A stretch of DNA of 64,000 bases from Paraburkholderia acidisoli. Its GTDB lineage: Bacteria; Pseudomonadota; Gammaproteobacteria; Burkholderiales; Burkholderiaceae. The notes under the pieces are model-generated. The model was not told the DNA's origin. It searched no databases and worked only from the letters and a program-made list of their open reading frames with translations. Every line of letters begins with the position of its first letter. The stretch's first letter is position 1. Positions 1 to 9,830 of the stretch are shown in pieces. The translations under genes were made by a program, and so were the position numbers. The stretch covers positions 1,372,413-1,436,412 of the forward strand of contig NZ_CP046915.1 of assembly GCF_009789675.1 (NCBI RefSeq), read 5' to 3'.

Positions 1-451
1 AGAGCCCCGTGCCGATCAGGCAGATGCCGAGCGCGAGCCCGCGCCGCTCGCTGAAGTTCGCGATCACGCTTTTCGTCCACGTGACGGGCAGCGTGCCCGC
101 GCCGCACAGCGTGAGTATCGTGAAGGTCGCGTAGAAGATCGCGATGGAGCCGGTGTTGAGCGCGAGCAGCGCCCAGGCGCAACCCATGCCGATCACCGAG
201 CCGAGCGCCACGCGGCGCGCGCCGATGCGATCGGTGAGCGCGCCCACGTACGGCCCGACCACGCTCGAGCCGAGCAGCACGATCGTGATCGCCACCATGA
301 CCTGCGAGTCGCTCCAGCCGAAGGTTTTGGTCAGCGAAGGCACGAACACGCCCATCGTGTAGAAAACCATCGTCGTGAGCCCCGTGCCGATCCCGACCGT
401 TGCCGCGAGGATCAGCCGCCATCCCCGTTTGAATTCACCCCATCCCGCCAC
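1..451 (-). CDS. MFS transporter, N-terminal part (runs off the window)
   Basis: Inner-membrane major facilitator superfamily permease, about 150 N-terminal codons present. The reading frame opens with GTG at 449-451: an in-frame TGA lies two codons upstream and an AGGT ribosome-binding site sits about six bases before the GTG, so this start is well supported although it is not ATG. The visible part has a short polar N-terminus, hydrophobic helices, and the MFS motif-A-like loop DRIGARR between helices 2 and 3. It is transcribed away from the DUF3830/FAD-oxidoreductase pair and shares a 212-bp intergenic operator region with it, so it probably imports the substrate of that pathway. Substrate unknown; the C-terminal half lies outside the window. 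Confidence 0.85.
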   Translation of the reverse strand, partial: MAGWGEFKRGWRLILAATVGIGTGLTTMVFYTMGVFVPSLTKTFGWSDSQVMVAITIVLLGSSVVGPYVGALTDRIGARRVALGSVIGMGCAWALLALNTGSIAIFYATFTILTLCGAGTLPVTWTKSVIANFSERRGLALGICLIGTGL

Positions 452-495
452 GATTCACCTCGTTCGAATGTGCCACCGACGCCGCGCGCCTTGAA

Positions 496-632
496 TTGAT
501 CAAATAATAATTTGATGGGATCGCAGTGTTGTGTGACCAAATTTCGTTGTCAAGCGCAGATTTTCACGGACCTCTGGCGATGGCCCAAAGGTTTGATTCG
601 ACATCTTGCTAGATTTTTTATTATTTGATCAA
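496..632. promoter_or_regulatory. Divergent control region with two inverted copies of a 15-bp operator
   Basis: The 15-mer TTGATCAAATAATAA at 496-510 is repeated exactly in reverse complement at 618-632. Each copy carries internal dyad symmetry: ATCAAAT-4-ATTTGAT at 499-516, and the perfect palindrome ATTTGATCAAAT at 623-634. One copy is near the MFS gene and the other near the DUF3830 gene. This is the pattern expected for one regulator (GntR- or TetR-like dimer, by inference) controlling both divergent promoters. No regulator gene is visible in the window for it. Confidence 0.7.
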
Positions 633-663
633 ATGATCGCACTGTCTATCGGGTGGAGAACCT

Positions 664-1152
664 ATGAGCACGAAAACCTTGTTGTTGACCGAAGCACGTA
701 GCGGCCTGCGCGCCCGTTTTCATCTGCTGGAGCGCGAAGCTCCCGAGAGCACCGCGTTTCTATGGGAACTGATGGCCGAGTCGAGGGAAATGCCGGCGAT
801 TCACGCGATCTGGACCGGCCCCGAGATTTCGTGCCCGATTCCCACGGCGCAGATCGACCCCGCGCGCAACGCCCGCCCGCTCGCGCCGGAGAATGCGACG
901 ATCACCCCGCAAGCAGGCGACCTGGTGCTCGCCTACGTACCCGCGAAGATGTGGGGCGGCAACCCCGAGCCGGTATTCGATCTCGGCGTGTTCTACGCCG
1001 GAGGCGCGCGCATGCTGTTCCCTATCGGCTGGCTGGCCGGCAACGTGGTCGCGCGGGTCGATGCCGCCGACCGCGACGCGCTCGCCGAGCGCTGCAACGC
1101 GATCCGCCGCGCCGGGGCTTGCACGTTCGTGTGGTCGCGGGAGGAACAATGA
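664..1152 (+). CDS. DUF3830 family protein
   Basis: 162 residues, GGAG ribosome-binding site eight bases before the ATG. Sequence resembles the DUF3830 family, small proteins with a cyclophilin-like fold: an N-terminal RFHLLEREAPE segment, a central IHAIWTGPE strand, and a C-terminal FPIGWLAGNVVARV segment like the family's glycine-containing end. Biochemical role is not established for the family; members often sit beside MFS transporters and oxidoreductases of amine or organic acid catabolism. Stop overlaps the start of the next gene (ATGA), so the two are translationally coupled. Confidence 0.75.
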   Translation: MSTKTLLLTEARSGLRARFHLLEREAPESTAFLWELMAESREMPAIHAIWTGPEISCPIPTAQIDPARNARPLAPENATITPQAGDLVLAYVPAKMWGGNPEPVFDLGVFYAGGARMLFPIGWLAGNVVARVDAADRDALAERCNAIRRAGACTFVWSREEQ

Positions 1153-2447
1153 GCGCGGCGCCGCTCGAACGCTGGTATTGGCCCACGGTCGTGGGCGCGG
1201 CGCGCGCGTATGCGCCGCTGGAAGGCGATGCCGACTGCGATGTGGCCGTGGTGGGAGCGGGACTGATGGGCTTGAGTTGCGCGCTCGCGCTCGCGCAGCA
1301 GGGCGCGCGCGTGACCGTTGTCGAAGCGGGACAACCTGGCGACGGCGCCTCGGGGCGTAACGGCGGCCTCGTGGTGCCGAGCCTGCCGCGCGTCGGTCCC
1401 GCGGACGTGCTGCGGTTGCTCGGCGCCACCCACGGCGCGCAACTCAATGCGCTCGTTGCCGAGGGCGCGCAAACGGTGTTCGACCTGATTCGCCGGCACG
1501 ACATGCAATGCGACGCGGTACAAGGCGGCTGGCTCAATCCGGCGCACGCGCGCGAACTGGTCGGCGGCCTGCAGGCGCGCGTGGCCGCCTGGCGCGACGC
1601 GGGTTCGCGCGCTCAATGGCTCGACGCGGGCGAAACCCAGGCGCGCATCGGCAGTCGCGCTTTTCACGGCGCGCTGTTCGATGCTTCCGGCGGTCACGTC
1701 AATCCGTACGCGTACACCCAGGAACTCGCGCGCGTGGCGAGCGCGAGCGGCGCGCGCATTCATGGCGCCTCCCCGGTCGTGCGCATCGCGCGCGACGGCG
1801 CGCGCTATTTCGTCCACACCTCGCAGGGCGTGCTGCGCGCGCAAACGGTCATTCAATGCACGAACGCGTTGCATGGCGGACAGTTGCCGCTCGCGCCCGA
1901 AGTCTCGCGCAGCTTCGTGCCGCTCACCGTTTTTCAGCTTGCCACGCGTGTGCTCACGGCGGAGGAACGCCGGCTCGTACTGCCGGGCAATGAAGCCTTG
2001 TCGGACACGCGCAACAATCTTTTCGCGGTACGTTATACCGCCGACGGCCGCATGGTGACGGGCGGCATGGCGCCGCTCACGTTATGGCGCGCGGCGCCGC
2101 GCCTGCTGCGCGCACTGGCGTTGCGGCTGGAGCGCATTCTGCCCGCGCTCGGCCAGATTCGCTTCGACTACATCTGGCGCGGCGAAGCGGCGCTCACGCC
2201 CGACTTTTTGCCGCGCCTGTTCGAAGTCGACAAGAACTGGTTCGCGCCGCTCGGCTGCAACGGCCGCGGCATTGCAATGGCGACGTCGCTCGGTCAATGC
2301 CTCGGCGAGTTCGTCGCGCGGCGTGACGCGCGCGTGCTGCCACTGCCGATCCGCCGCGCCGATCCGATCCGCGCGCATACGCTCGCGCGCTACGCGCCAC
2401 AGGTGTTGCTGCCGGTCGGCATGATGCAGGACGCGCTGCGGAAATAA
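1149..2447 (+). CDS. FAD-dependent oxidoreductase (DAO family)
   Basis: 432 residues from the ATG at 1149, which overlaps the DUF3830 stop by four bases; the open frame continues upstream but that part is only the shadow of the preceding gene. A Rossmann FAD-binding motif VVGAGLMGLSCALAL lies near residue 30, followed by VVEAGQPGDGASGRNGG, typical of D-amino-acid-oxidase-fold enzymes such as gamma-glutamylputrescine oxidase. The C-terminus has the LGCNGRGIAMATSLG flavin-contact segment. It probably oxidises an amine or amino acid imported by the divergent MFS transporter. Exact substrate cannot be read from sequence. Confidence 0.85.
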   Translation: MSAAPLERWYWPTVVGAARAYAPLEGDADCDVAVVGAGLMGLSCALALAQQGARVTVVEAGQPGDGASGRNGGLVVPSLPRVGPADVLRLLGATHGAQLNALVAEGAQTVFDLIRRHDMQCDAVQGGWLNPAHARELVGGLQARVAAWRDAGSRAQWLDAGETQARIGSRAFHGALFDASGGHVNPYAYTQELARVASASGARIHGASPVVRIARDGARYFVHTSQGVLRAQTVIQCTNALHGGQLPLAPEVSRSFVPLTVFQLATRVLTAEERRLVLPGNEALSDTRNNLFAVRYTADGRMVTGGMAPLTLWRAAPRLLRALALRLERILPALGQIRFDYIWRGEAALTPDFLPRLFEVDKNWFAPLGCNGRGIAMATSLGQCLGEFVARRDARVLPLPIRRADPIRAHTLARYAPQVLLPVGMMQDALRK

Positions 2448-2613
2448 GCGCGTTCGCGCGCCGCGGCCAGTGCGCGAACGGTGCTGCGCTTCGGCTTGCA
2501 TGATCACCGCGAAAAATCCCGCCTCGCCTCTCGCGCCCTTACGCCTCGTGCGGAATCCCTTCGATCGGACACGCCGCCGTGCCACGCGCGAAGCGCCGCG
2601 CCCGGCGCGCGGC

Positions 2614-3018
2614 TCAATCGTCCGCCGCGCGCTCCGCCGGGGCATTGCCCGGTCCCGCCGATGCCGTCATGGACGACCGGATGCACCGCTGCACGTCGCT
2701 CAAATAGCGTGCGGGCGCGGCTCTGCGCTCGAAGTATTCGATCGAGGTGCCGTTGGACCGGCGCTGCAAGCGCGCGCCCACGGGCACGCCCTTGAAGTAC
2801 GAGACGGCGCTGATGCGGATCGTGCCGCCCGACGCGACCACGCGAAAATCGCGCGCCGACAGCTTCCAGTTCGCCTTGATGCAACGCCCGACCTCCGAGG
2901 CACGCACGGGCGCGAACGTGCTGAACACCGGCGACAGCGAGAATACGCCGCTGCCGCGCGTGCATGAAATCAGCACGAGTACGGCGAGCAGCAGCGTGAC
3001 GCCTTGAATTGCTTTCAC
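2614..3018 (-). CDS. Putative lipoprotein
   Basis: 134 residues. Start is GTG at 3018 with AGGAG six bases upstream; the nearby ATG at 3020 is followed at once by TGA and cannot be used. The N-terminus is a lipoprotein signal: hydrophobic LLLAVLVL followed by the lipobox LISC with Cys19. The mature part is basic, without a recognised domain. Monocistronic and convergent to the FAD oxidoreductase. Function unknown. Confidence 0.6.
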   Translation of the reverse strand: MKAIQGVTLLLAVLVLISCTRGSGVFSLSPVFSTFAPVRASEVGRCIKANWKLSARDFRVVASGGTIRISAVSYFKGVPVGARLQRRSNGTSIEYFERRAAPARYLSDVQRCIRSSMTASAGPGNAPAERAADD

Positions 3019-3322
3019 ATCGGCTCCTGATCGGTCGGCGGCGTGCGCCGGATGCTATTCAGAGGGGACGAGCGAGCGTCGACCGCGGGTGCGCCGCCGC
3101 GCTCGCGCCGGCCCGAATGCGTGTGCACACATCCCCAGGCGGCCGGTTCTTCGCTACACTGCGACTTCTTCGATACCCGAATTGCCCTCGGGCTCGTCAC
3201 CGCATTCGGCATACTGTGACATAAGCGGCTTGCAAAAGGCGAACAGCGCGCCCACTCGCGCGCCGAGCCCATGTCCGCATGTGCCGGGTGGTCCGGGGCG
3301 AGTTCGCGCAGCCTTCTCCATC
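3019..3322. other. Intergenic region, nothing distinctive
   Basis: 304 bases between a minus-strand lipoprotein gene and a plus-strand exported protein gene, so it must hold both promoters. A TACACT hexamer near 3154 could be a -10 element, but no good -35 element pairs with it. No open frame here looks coding. Confidence 0.4.
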
Positions 3323-3649
3323 ATGAAACAAACCCTTTTTTCGCTTCTGCTGGCCGTCGGCGTGACTTCCGCGCACGCGCAATCGTGCCCGCACGGCGCC
3401 CCGGTACGGGTGACCGGCGACGTGCCCGCCGCGATCAGCTACGACGTGTTCAGCCATCTCTATCCGCTCAAGGCCGACGTGCTCGCGCGCATGACGGCGG
3501 CGCAGCAAGTCACGATGATCCCCAACGGCACGGTGGTGTGCACGATCACCGACGACGGCGTGCCGAATCCGGGCGCGGTGCTCGTGGCCGGCCCGCAAGG
3601 CCGCATGAACTACTGGCTCTCCAGCGCATCGGTGCAGCCGGTCCGCTGA
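3323..3649 (+). CDS. Small exported protein
   Basis: 108 residues from the ATG at 3323. A Sec signal peptide with an AHA-Q-type cleavage site near residue 19 precedes a mature domain of about 89 residues with two cysteines (SCPHG, VVCTITDD), which could form a disulphide in the periplasm. No family recognised. The upstream in-frame extension lacks a ribosome-binding site and would bury the signal peptide. Located 65 bp before the ftsI-like gene in the same direction. Confidence 0.65.
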   Translation: MKQTLFSLLLAVGVTSAHAQSCPHGAPVRVTGDVPAAISYDVFSHLYPLKADVLARMTAAQQVTMIPNGTVVCTITDDGVPNPGAVLVAGPQGRMNYWLSSASVQPVR

Positions 3650-3714
3650 GCCGCCGCACGGGCCCGCTTGGCCCACGCGGTTCCCCACGCTAGCAGGGAG
3701 ACGAATCCAGCCGG

Positions 3715-5463
3715 ATGTCGAAAGCACGCAAGTATCTGAGTTTCAGCCGTCACGACCTGAGCCGCCACGGCTTTCAGCGCGGACGCTCCCGTTTCGCGGG
3801 CTTTTTGTTCGCCGGCGCCTTCCTCGCGCTGATCGCGCGCGCGGCGTGGGTGCAGTGCGTCGAAGACGACTTCTACCAGCACCAGGGCGAAATCCGCCAG
3901 GTCAGCGACATCGACCTGTCCGCCTCGCGCGGCCGCATCACCGACCGCGACGGCCGCCCGCTCGCGCTCAACCTGCCCACCCGCACGCTGTGGCTCGACG
4001 CCCAGGCGCCCGGCTCGCCCGCTTCGCCCTCGCAGATCGACGCGCTCGCTCACGTGCTGCAAATCGACCCCGATCTCGTCACGCGTGCCTATGCCTCGCA
4101 CCGGCGCTTCGTGTATCTGAGCCGCCAGGTCGATCCCGATCTCGCCGAACGCGCCATGCGGCTCGACCTGCCCGGCGTCTACGCGAGCAAGGGGTATCGG
4201 CGCTTCTATCCCGAAGCGGCGGTGGCGTCCAACGTGGTGGGCTTCACGGGTATCGACGGGCGCGGCCAGGAAGGCATCGAACGCGCGGCCAACGCCCGGC
4301 TCTCCGGCGTGGACGGCTGGCGCCGCGCGCTGCACGACGCGCGCGGCAACGTCATCGCCACGCTCGCGCAGGCCGCGCCGCGCGACGGCACGGACATCGG
4401 CCTCTCACTCGATTCGCCCGTGCAGTTCGCCGCGTATCGCGCGTTGCAGAACGCGGTGCAGCGTTTCGACGCGCGTTCGGGTTCCGCCATCGTGCTCGAC
4501 GCGCATACGGGCGAGGTGCTGGCCATGGCGAACTGGCCGAGCTTCGACCCGAACACCCGCGCGCGCACGAGCGGCCTCGCCATGCGCAACCGCGCCGTCA
4601 CCGACGTGTTCGAACCGGGCTCGGTGATGAAGCCGCTCACCATCGCGCTGGCCTTGCAGCAAGGGCGCGTGACGCCCGACTCGATCGTGACCACGGGGCA
4701 CGGCCGCATTCGCCTGGACGGCGCCACGATTCACGACGACGCCGATTTCGGCACGCTCACGGTGGCCGGCGTGATCGAAAAATCGAGCAACGTGGGCACG
4801 ACCAAGATCGCGCTGATGATGCCCGCGCAAGACATGTGGCAGAACTTCCACCGCCTCGGTCTCGGCCAGGCGCCGCGCGCGGGCCTGCCCGGCGAAGCGC
4901 GCGGCAACGTACGCCCGTGGAAGCACTGGCGCCGCATCGAACAGGCGACGATGGGCTACGGCTACGGTCTTTCCGCCTCGTTGCTGCAACTCGCGCAGGC
5001 CTACACGGCGTTCGCCAACGACGGCGTGATGGTACCCGCCACGTTGCATCGGCTGAGCGCGCCGCCCGCCGGCCGCCGCCTCTATTCCGCCCGCACCGCG
5101 CGCGAAGTGCGCATGATGATGGAGCGCGTGGTCAGCCCCGACGGCACCGCGCCCGACGCCGTGGTGAACGGCTTCACGGTCGCGGGCAAGACCGGCACCG
5201 CCTACCGCTGGACGCCGCACGGCTACGACCGCAGCCACTATCGCGCGTCGTTCGTCGGCATCATTCCGGCGGCGCATCCGCGCGTGATCATCGCCGTGTC
5301 CGTCGACAATCCGCGCAAGGGCTCGCACTTCGGCGGCGCCGTGGCCGGGCCCGCCTTCGTCGACATCGCCACGCAGACCATGCAACTGCTGAGTGTTCAG
5401 CCCGACAAGCCCGCCATTAACGATACCGGCGCCACCCACGCGCCGAAATTTCCGGCCACGTGA
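3715..5463 (+). CDS. ftsI: Peptidoglycan D,D-transpeptidase (FtsI/PBP3 class B PBP)
   Basis: 582 residues. Cross-links peptidoglycan, anchored in the inner membrane by a helix at about residues 24-42. N-terminal PBP dimerisation region includes [13 protein letters not shown]. The transpeptidase domain has all three catalytic motifs: S-V-M-K with Ser303 in [13 protein letters not shown] at residues 357-359, and K-T-G-T beginning at Lys492. It stands alone rather than in the mra/mur division cluster, so it is probably an accessory PBP3-like paralogue; the symbol marks the family rather than the essential divisome copy. Confidence 0.85.
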   Translation: MSKARKYLSFSRHDLSRHGFQRGRSRFAGFLFAGAFLALIARAAWVQCVEDDFYQHQGEIRQVSDIDLSASRGRITDRDGRPLALNLPTRTLWLDAQAPGSPASPSQIDALAHVLQIDPDLVTRAYASHRRFVYLSRQVDPDLAERAMRLDLPGVYASKGYRRFYPEAAVASNVVGFTGIDGRGQEGIERAANARLSGVDGWRRALHDARGNVIATLAQAAPRDGTDIGLSLDSPVQFAAYRALQNAVQRFDARSGSAIVLDAHTGEVLAMANWPSFDPNTRARTSGLAMRNRAVTDVFEPGSVMKPLTIALALQQGRVTPDSIVTTGHGRIRLDGATIHDDADFGTLTVAGVIEKSSNVGTTKIALMMPAQDMWQNFHRLGLGQAPRAGLPGEARGNVRPWKHWRRIEQATMGYGYGLSASLLQLAQAYTAFANDGVMVPATLHRLSAPPAGRRLYSARTAREVRMMMERVVSPDGTAPDAVVNGFTVAGKTGTAYRWTPHGYDRSHYRASFVGIIPAAHPRVIIAVSVDNPRKGSHFGGAVAGPAFVDIATQTMQLLSVQPDKPAINDTGATHAPKFPAT

Positions 5464-5473
5464 GTTTCGCGGC

Positions 5474-5502
5474 GCGATCGCGGCCGTTGCCGCCGCGATC
5501 GC
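5474..5502 (+). terminator. Hairpin after the ftsI-like gene
   Basis: GCGATCGCGGC at 5474-5484 pairs perfectly with GCCGCGATCGC at 5492-5502 around a 7-base loop, beginning 10 bases after the stop codon. There is no T-run, so it may be a weak or Rho-assisted terminator or an mRNA 3' stabiliser. Confidence 0.45.
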
Positions 5503-5537
5503 ACTGAAATCGGGGCAATATCCGCCACGCATCAACG

Positions 5538-5556
5538 CAAACAATTCTCATTTACT
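5538..5556. promoter_or_regulatory. Possible Fur box upstream of the FecI-type sigma gene
   Basis: The minus strand reads AAATGAGAATTGTTTG here, resembling the AT-rich Fur heptamer consensus (TGATAAT-type) in an otherwise GC-rich region, about 70 bases before the sigma factor gene. Iron-starvation ECF sigma genes are commonly Fur-repressed. Match is partial. Confidence 0.4.
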
Positions 5557-5615
5557 TGACTGGAATCTGCGTGTAAGCTTCCCGGCCATCTCGTCCCTCG
5601 GCGCGTGGCACCCGC

Positions 5616-6131
5616 GTGAACAGACGCATGACCGCCCTTCCTTCTCCCGTTCATCTGGAAATCGAGGCGCTTTACCGCGCCCATCACGGCTGGCTGCATG
5701 GCTGGCTGCGGCGCAAGCTCGGCTGCACGCATCGCGCGAGCGATCTCGCGCACGACACCTTTGCGCGCCTGCTGGATCGCGAGGAACCGGTGGAGGCGCG
5801 CGAGCCCCGCGCGTTGCTCACCACGGTCGCGCAACGCGTGCTCTACAACCACTGGCGGCGCGAGCAGGTCGAGCGGGCTTACCTCGAAGCGCTCGCGCAG
5901 ACGCCCGAGCCGCTCGCGCCGTCGCCCGAGGAACAGGCGCTGATGCTCGAGGCGCTGTACGAGATCGACCGCCTGCTCGACGGTCTGCCGGTCGTCGTCA
6001 AGCGCGCGTTCCTGATGGCGCAGCTCGACGGCGCCACGCATGCCGAGATTGGCGACGCGCTCGGCATCTCGCTGGCCACGGTGAAGCGTCACCTCGCGAA
6101 AGCGGCCGCGCAGTGCTTCTTCGCGCTGTGA
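5616..6131 (+). CDS. fecI: ECF sigma factor, FecI/PvdS iron-starvation type
   Basis: 171 residues from ATG 5616 (a second ATG at 5628 is also possible). Sigma-70 region 2 lies at about residues 15-80 ([45 protein letters not shown]) and region 4 at about 115-165 with the helix-turn-helix [20 protein letters not shown]. Directs RNA polymerase to the receptor gene downstream when the ferric siderophore is bound at the cell surface. Its stop overlaps the GTG start of the FecR gene. Confidence 0.9.
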   Translation: MNRRMTALPSPVHLEIEALYRAHHGWLHGWLRRKLGCTHRASDLAHDTFARLLDREEPVEAREPRALLTTVAQRVLYNHWRREQVERAYLEALAQTPEPLAPSPEEQALMLEALYEIDRLLDGLPVVVKRAFLMAQLDGATHAEIGDALGISLATVKRHLAKAAAQCFFAL

Positions 6132-7129
6132 ACGAACGCATCGTGCCGCCGCCCAGGGTGCCCCCCGACGTCGCGCAACGCGCCGTGCAATGGTGGCTCG
6201 ACCTGAGCAACGGCGGCTTCACGCCCGCGCAGCGCGAGGCGCTGGCCGCATGGCGCGCCGCGCATGCGGACCACGAACGCGCGTGGCGGCACATCGAAGC
6301 GGTCTCGCAAGGCTTCCAGGCGCTGGGCGCGCGCGGCAACGCCACGGCCGCGCGCGCCGCCCTCGTGCGCGCCGAGGCCCGGCCCGCCAACCAGCGCCGT
6401 GCGGCGGTCAAGGCGCTTGCCGTGCTGCTGTTCGCGGGCGGCGCGACGTGGACCTTGCGCGACCGTGCCGCATGGCCGGGCTGGACCGCCGACCTGCACA
6501 CCGCCACGGGCGAGCAGCGCGCGGTCACGCTCGCGGACGGCACCACGCTCACGCTCAACACGGACTCGGCCGTGGATATTCGCTACACGGACACCGAGCG
6601 CCGCCTCGTCCTGCGGCGCGGCGAGATCATGGTCGCGACCGGCCACCGCGACGGCAACGCCCCGCGCCCCTTCGTGGTCGCGACCGCGCAAGGCACGGCC
6701 GTGCCGCTCGGCACGCGTTTTTCGGTTCGCGAGACCGGCGGCGCCACGCGGCTCGGCGTGTTCGAAGGCGCGGTGCGCATCACGCCGCGCGAGGCGCCGG
6801 GCCAGGCGCATACGCTGCACGCGGGCCAAAGCGCGCAGTTCGACGCGAGCGCGATCCTTGCCGTGGCGCCGCTCCCCGAAGCCGCGGCGGCGTGGACGCG
6901 CGGCATGCTCGTGGCCAGCAACGAGCGGCTCGCCGATTTCATCGCGGAACTGGGCCGCTACCGGCCCGGCGTGCTGCGCTGCGACCCGCGTGTGGCCGCG
7001 CTGCGGCTCTCCGGCACCTATCGTCTTGCCGATACCGATCTCGTGCTCGATACGCTCACGCGTGCGCTGCCGCTGCGTGTCGAGTTCGTCACGCGCTACT
7101 GGGTCACGGTGCGGCCCGCGCCAGGCTGA
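6128..7129 (+). CDS. fecR: FecR-type anti-sigma factor / signal transducer
   Basis: 333 residues starting at GTG 6128, inside the sigma gene stop (GTGA overlap); there is no ATG at the correct place, and the longer open frame upstream is a shadow. The cytoplasmic N-terminal DUF4880 region ([21 protein letters not shown]...[12 protein letters not shown]) is followed by a transmembrane helix at about residues 98-112. The periplasmic FecR domain carries [16 protein letters not shown] and [10 protein letters not shown], and the C-terminal segment [15 protein letters not shown] is the receptor-contact end. It holds the sigma factor inactive until the STN domain of the receptor signals. Confidence 0.9.
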   Translation: MNERIVPPPRVPPDVAQRAVQWWLDLSNGGFTPAQREALAAWRAAHADHERAWRHIEAVSQGFQALGARGNATAARAALVRAEARPANQRRAAVKALAVLLFAGGATWTLRDRAAWPGWTADLHTATGEQRAVTLADGTTLTLNTDSAVDIRYTDTERRLVLRRGEIMVATGHRDGNAPRPFVVATAQGTAVPLGTRFSVRETGGATRLGVFEGAVRITPREAPGQAHTLHAGQSAQFDASAILAVAPLPEAAAAWTRGMLVASNERLADFIAELGRYRPGVLRCDPRVAALRLSGTYRLADTDLVLDTLTRALPLRVEFVTRYWVTVRPAPG

Positions 7130-7235
7130 CACCGCCGCGCGCAAAAAAATTATCGAAAAGGTGAGCTGTTTCGGCGTCTCGCGTGACAAGGCAGATGAGA
7201 CCTCTCGTTCATCACCTTTGCCGAGTTTCCGAACC

Positions 7236-9752
7236 ATGCATCCATTCGTCAGCGCCGCGCCCGCGCGCCTCCACCGACCTCGCCATCGACCGCCGTGCGC
7301 CCACGAGCCCGCGCCGCAGCGTCGGCGTCACTGGATCGGGGCCGCGGCACTCGCGCTGTTCGCGGCCGCCGCGACACCGGTCGCGCAGGCGGCCAGCGCG
7401 GCAAGCACCGACCCGGCGCCCGCGGGCGCCACCGTCGCGCGCGAACACTACGACATTCCGGCCGGTCCGCTCGAAGGCGCGCTGAACCAGTTCGGGCTGA
7501 AGGCCGGCGTGACGATCTCGTTCGCGGGCGCGCTCGCCGCGAACCGCGCGAGCGCGGGCTTGCACGGCGACTACACCGCCGACGAAGGCCTTGCACGGCT
7601 GTTGCGCAACACGGGCGTGAGCGCGCGCGTGCAGACCAACGGCAGCTACACGCTCGGCGAAGACACGGGAAACGCCTCGCCCGCTGACGCCACCGTGTTG
7701 CCCGCCGTCAAGGTCAATTCGCGGGCGATCAAGGCGGGCAGCTACCGCGCGCCCTCCGAGGCCAACATCACGCGCTCCGACGCGCGCGTGATCGACACGC
7801 CGCAGGCCATCGACGTGGTGCCCGCGCAGGTGCTCAAGGACCAGCGCCCGCGCAACCTCGACGACGCGCTCGCGAACGTGAGCGGCATCGTGCAGGGCAA
7901 CACGCTCGCGGGCACCCAGGACACGCTCCTCAAGCGCGGCTTCGGCGGCAACCGCGACGGCTCGATCATGGAAAACGGCATGCCGCTCGTGCAAGGACGC
8001 GCGCTCAACGACGCCGTGGATAGCGTCGAAGTGCTCAAAGGCCCGACCTCGCTGCTCTACGGCATCATGGACCCGGGCGGCGTGGTCAACGTCGTCAGCA
8101 AGCAGCCGCTGCTCACGCCGTATCACGCGATCTCGCTGGGCGGCTCGACCTACGGCCACGGCCGCAACGGCGGCGACGCGTCGGTCGACCTCTCCGGCCC
8201 CGTCGGCGATTCCGGGCTCGCGTACCGGCTCGTGATCGACCAGACCAGCGAGCAGTACTGGCGCAATTTCGGCGAGCACCGCGAAACGCTCGTCGCGCCC
8301 TCGCTCGCCTGGTATGGCCGCGACACGCAGATCGTGCTCTCGTACCAGTACCGCAAGTTCCTGTATCCGTTCGATCGCGGCACGGCGCTCGACCCAAAGA
8401 CCAACGAACCGCTGGCGATTCCCGCGCGCGAACGGCTCGACGAACCGTTCAACCAGATGAGCGGCGAGTCGCATCTGATCCAGTTGCAGGCCGATCACGC
8501 GTTCAATGCCGACTGGAAGGCGCACCTCGGCTATAGCTACAACCGCGAGACCTACGACGCCAACCAGTTGCGCGTGCAAGGCATCAACAGCACGACGGGC
8601 GCGGTGTCGCGCAGCAACGACGCGACCCACGGCGCGCTCAGCACCGACAGCTATGCGATCGCCTATGTGGACGGTCACTTCGACATCGCGGGCCTGCGCA
8701 ACGACGTGCAGATCGGCGCGGACGACGAATACCGCCGCATCTATCGCGCCGACCTGCTGCGCCAGACCACGCAATACACGTTCAACTATCTCAATCCCGT
8801 CTATGGGCTGGAAAGCCCGTCGAGCACGGTCTCGGCGAGCGACAGCGATCAGACCGACACGCTGCACGACACCTCGGCGTTCGTGCAGGACAGCCTGCAT
8901 CTCGGCGAGAAGTGGATACTCGTGGGCGGCATGCGTTTTCTTTCGTACAACCAGGTAGCAGGCAAAGGCCGCCCTTTCGTGGCGAACACCAATCTAAACG
9001 GCACGAAGTGGCTGCCGCGCGCGGGCGTCGTCTACAAATGGACCGACACCGTGTCGCTCTACGGCAGCTACACCAAGTCGCTCAAACCCACTTCGACGAT
9101 CGCGCCGCTTTCCACGGGCGTGGTGGTCGACTCGTCGGTGCTGCCCGAAGAGGCCACCTCGTGGGAACTGGGCGCGAAGATCGCGATGCCCGCGGGCCTC
9201 ACCGGCACGCTCGCGCTCTTCAACATCGACAAGTCGAACGTGCTCGTCTCGCAGTACAACGACACGACCAAACAAACCGACTGGCGCACCTCGGGCAAGG
9301 CGCGCTCGCGCGGCGTCGAGCTGGACGTGTCGGGCCAGATCGGCGAGCACTGGAGCGTGATCGCGAGCTACGCCTATATCGACGCGAAAACCACCGAAGA
9401 CCCGCTGTACGCGGGCAACCAGCTCTGGAATGTCGCGCAGAACACGGCCTCGCTGGCGGCGGTGTACGACTTCGGCGCGCTGTTCGGCGGCGACCAGTTG
9501 CGCGTGGGCGCGGGCGCGCATTACGTGGGGCGCCGCCCCGGCGATTCGGCAAACAGCTTCACGCTGCCCGCGTACACCGTGTGCGATGCGTTCGCGACCT
9601 ACGACACGAAATGGGGCAAACGTCCCGTGTCGTTTCAGCTGAACGTGAAGAATCTGTTCAACAAGACTTACTACCCGTCGAGCGCGAACCGGTACTTCGT
9701 GGCCGTGGGCGACGCGCGCCAGGTCTCGTTGCAGGGCACGCTCGAATTTTGA
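7236..9752 (+). CDS. TonB-dependent siderophore receptor with STN signalling domain
   Basis: 838 residues from ATG 7236. An atypically long N-terminal leader precedes a signal peptide ending near AQAAS. The secretin/TonB N-terminal (STN) domain is seen at YDIPAGPLEGALNQFGLKAG; the plug follows with DTPQAIDVVPAQVLKDQ and the FpvA/FoxA-like VEVLKGPTSLLYGIMDPGG; then a 22-strand-type barrel ends in aromatic-terminated LEF at the C-terminus. With fecI and fecR this forms a cell-surface signalling system for a ferric siderophore, energised by TonB. The 107 bp before the gene probably hold the sigma-dependent promoter. Confidence 0.92.
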   Translation: MHPFVSAAPARLHRPRHRPPCAHEPAPQRRRHWIGAAALALFAAAATPVAQAASAASTDPAPAGATVAREHYDIPAGPLEGALNQFGLKAGVTISFAGALAANRASAGLHGDYTADEGLARLLRNTGVSARVQTNGSYTLGEDTGNASPADATVLPAVKVNSRAIKAGSYRAPSEANITRSDARVIDTPQAIDVVPAQVLKDQRPRNLDDALANVSGIVQGNTLAGTQDTLLKRGFGGNRDGSIMENGMPLVQGRALNDAVDSVEVLKGPTSLLYGIMDPGGVVNVVSKQPLLTPYHAISLGGSTYGHGRNGGDASVDLSGPVGDSGLAYRLVIDQTSEQYWRNFGEHRETLVAPSLAWYGRDTQIVLSYQYRKFLYPFDRGTALDPKTNEPLAIPARERLDEPFNQMSGESHLIQLQADHAFNADWKAHLGYSYNRETYDANQLRVQGINSTTGAVSRSNDATHGALSTDSYAIAYVDGHFDIAGLRNDVQIGADDEYRRIYRADLLRQTTQYTFNYLNPVYGLESPSSTVSASDSDQTDTLHDTSAFVQDSLHLGEKWILVGGMRFLSYNQVAGKGRPFVANTNLNGTKWLPRAGVVYKWTDTVSLYGSYTKSLKPTSTIAPLSTGVVVDSSVLPEEATSWELGAKIAMPAGLTGTLALFNIDKSNVLVSQYNDTTKQTDWRTSGKARSRGVELDVSGQIGEHWSVIASYAYIDAKTTEDPLYAGNQLWNVAQNTASLAAVYDFGALFGGDQLRVGAGAHYVGRRPGDSANSFTLPAYTVCDAFATYDTKWGKRPVSFQLNVKNLFNKTYYPSSANRYFVAVGDARQVSLQGTLEF

Positions 9753-9830
9753 GCGGCGCGCCCTGGTCGCGCCGGAACGCCGGAGCGCTGCAACACGCAT
9801 GCGCATTCACCTTCGCTCTCACAGAATCTC

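Noticed and set aside
762..1148. Upstream extension of the FAD oxidoreductase frame
   Set aside because: It overlaps the DUF3830 gene in another frame and encodes Arg-rich noise; the ATG at 1149 matches the family start.
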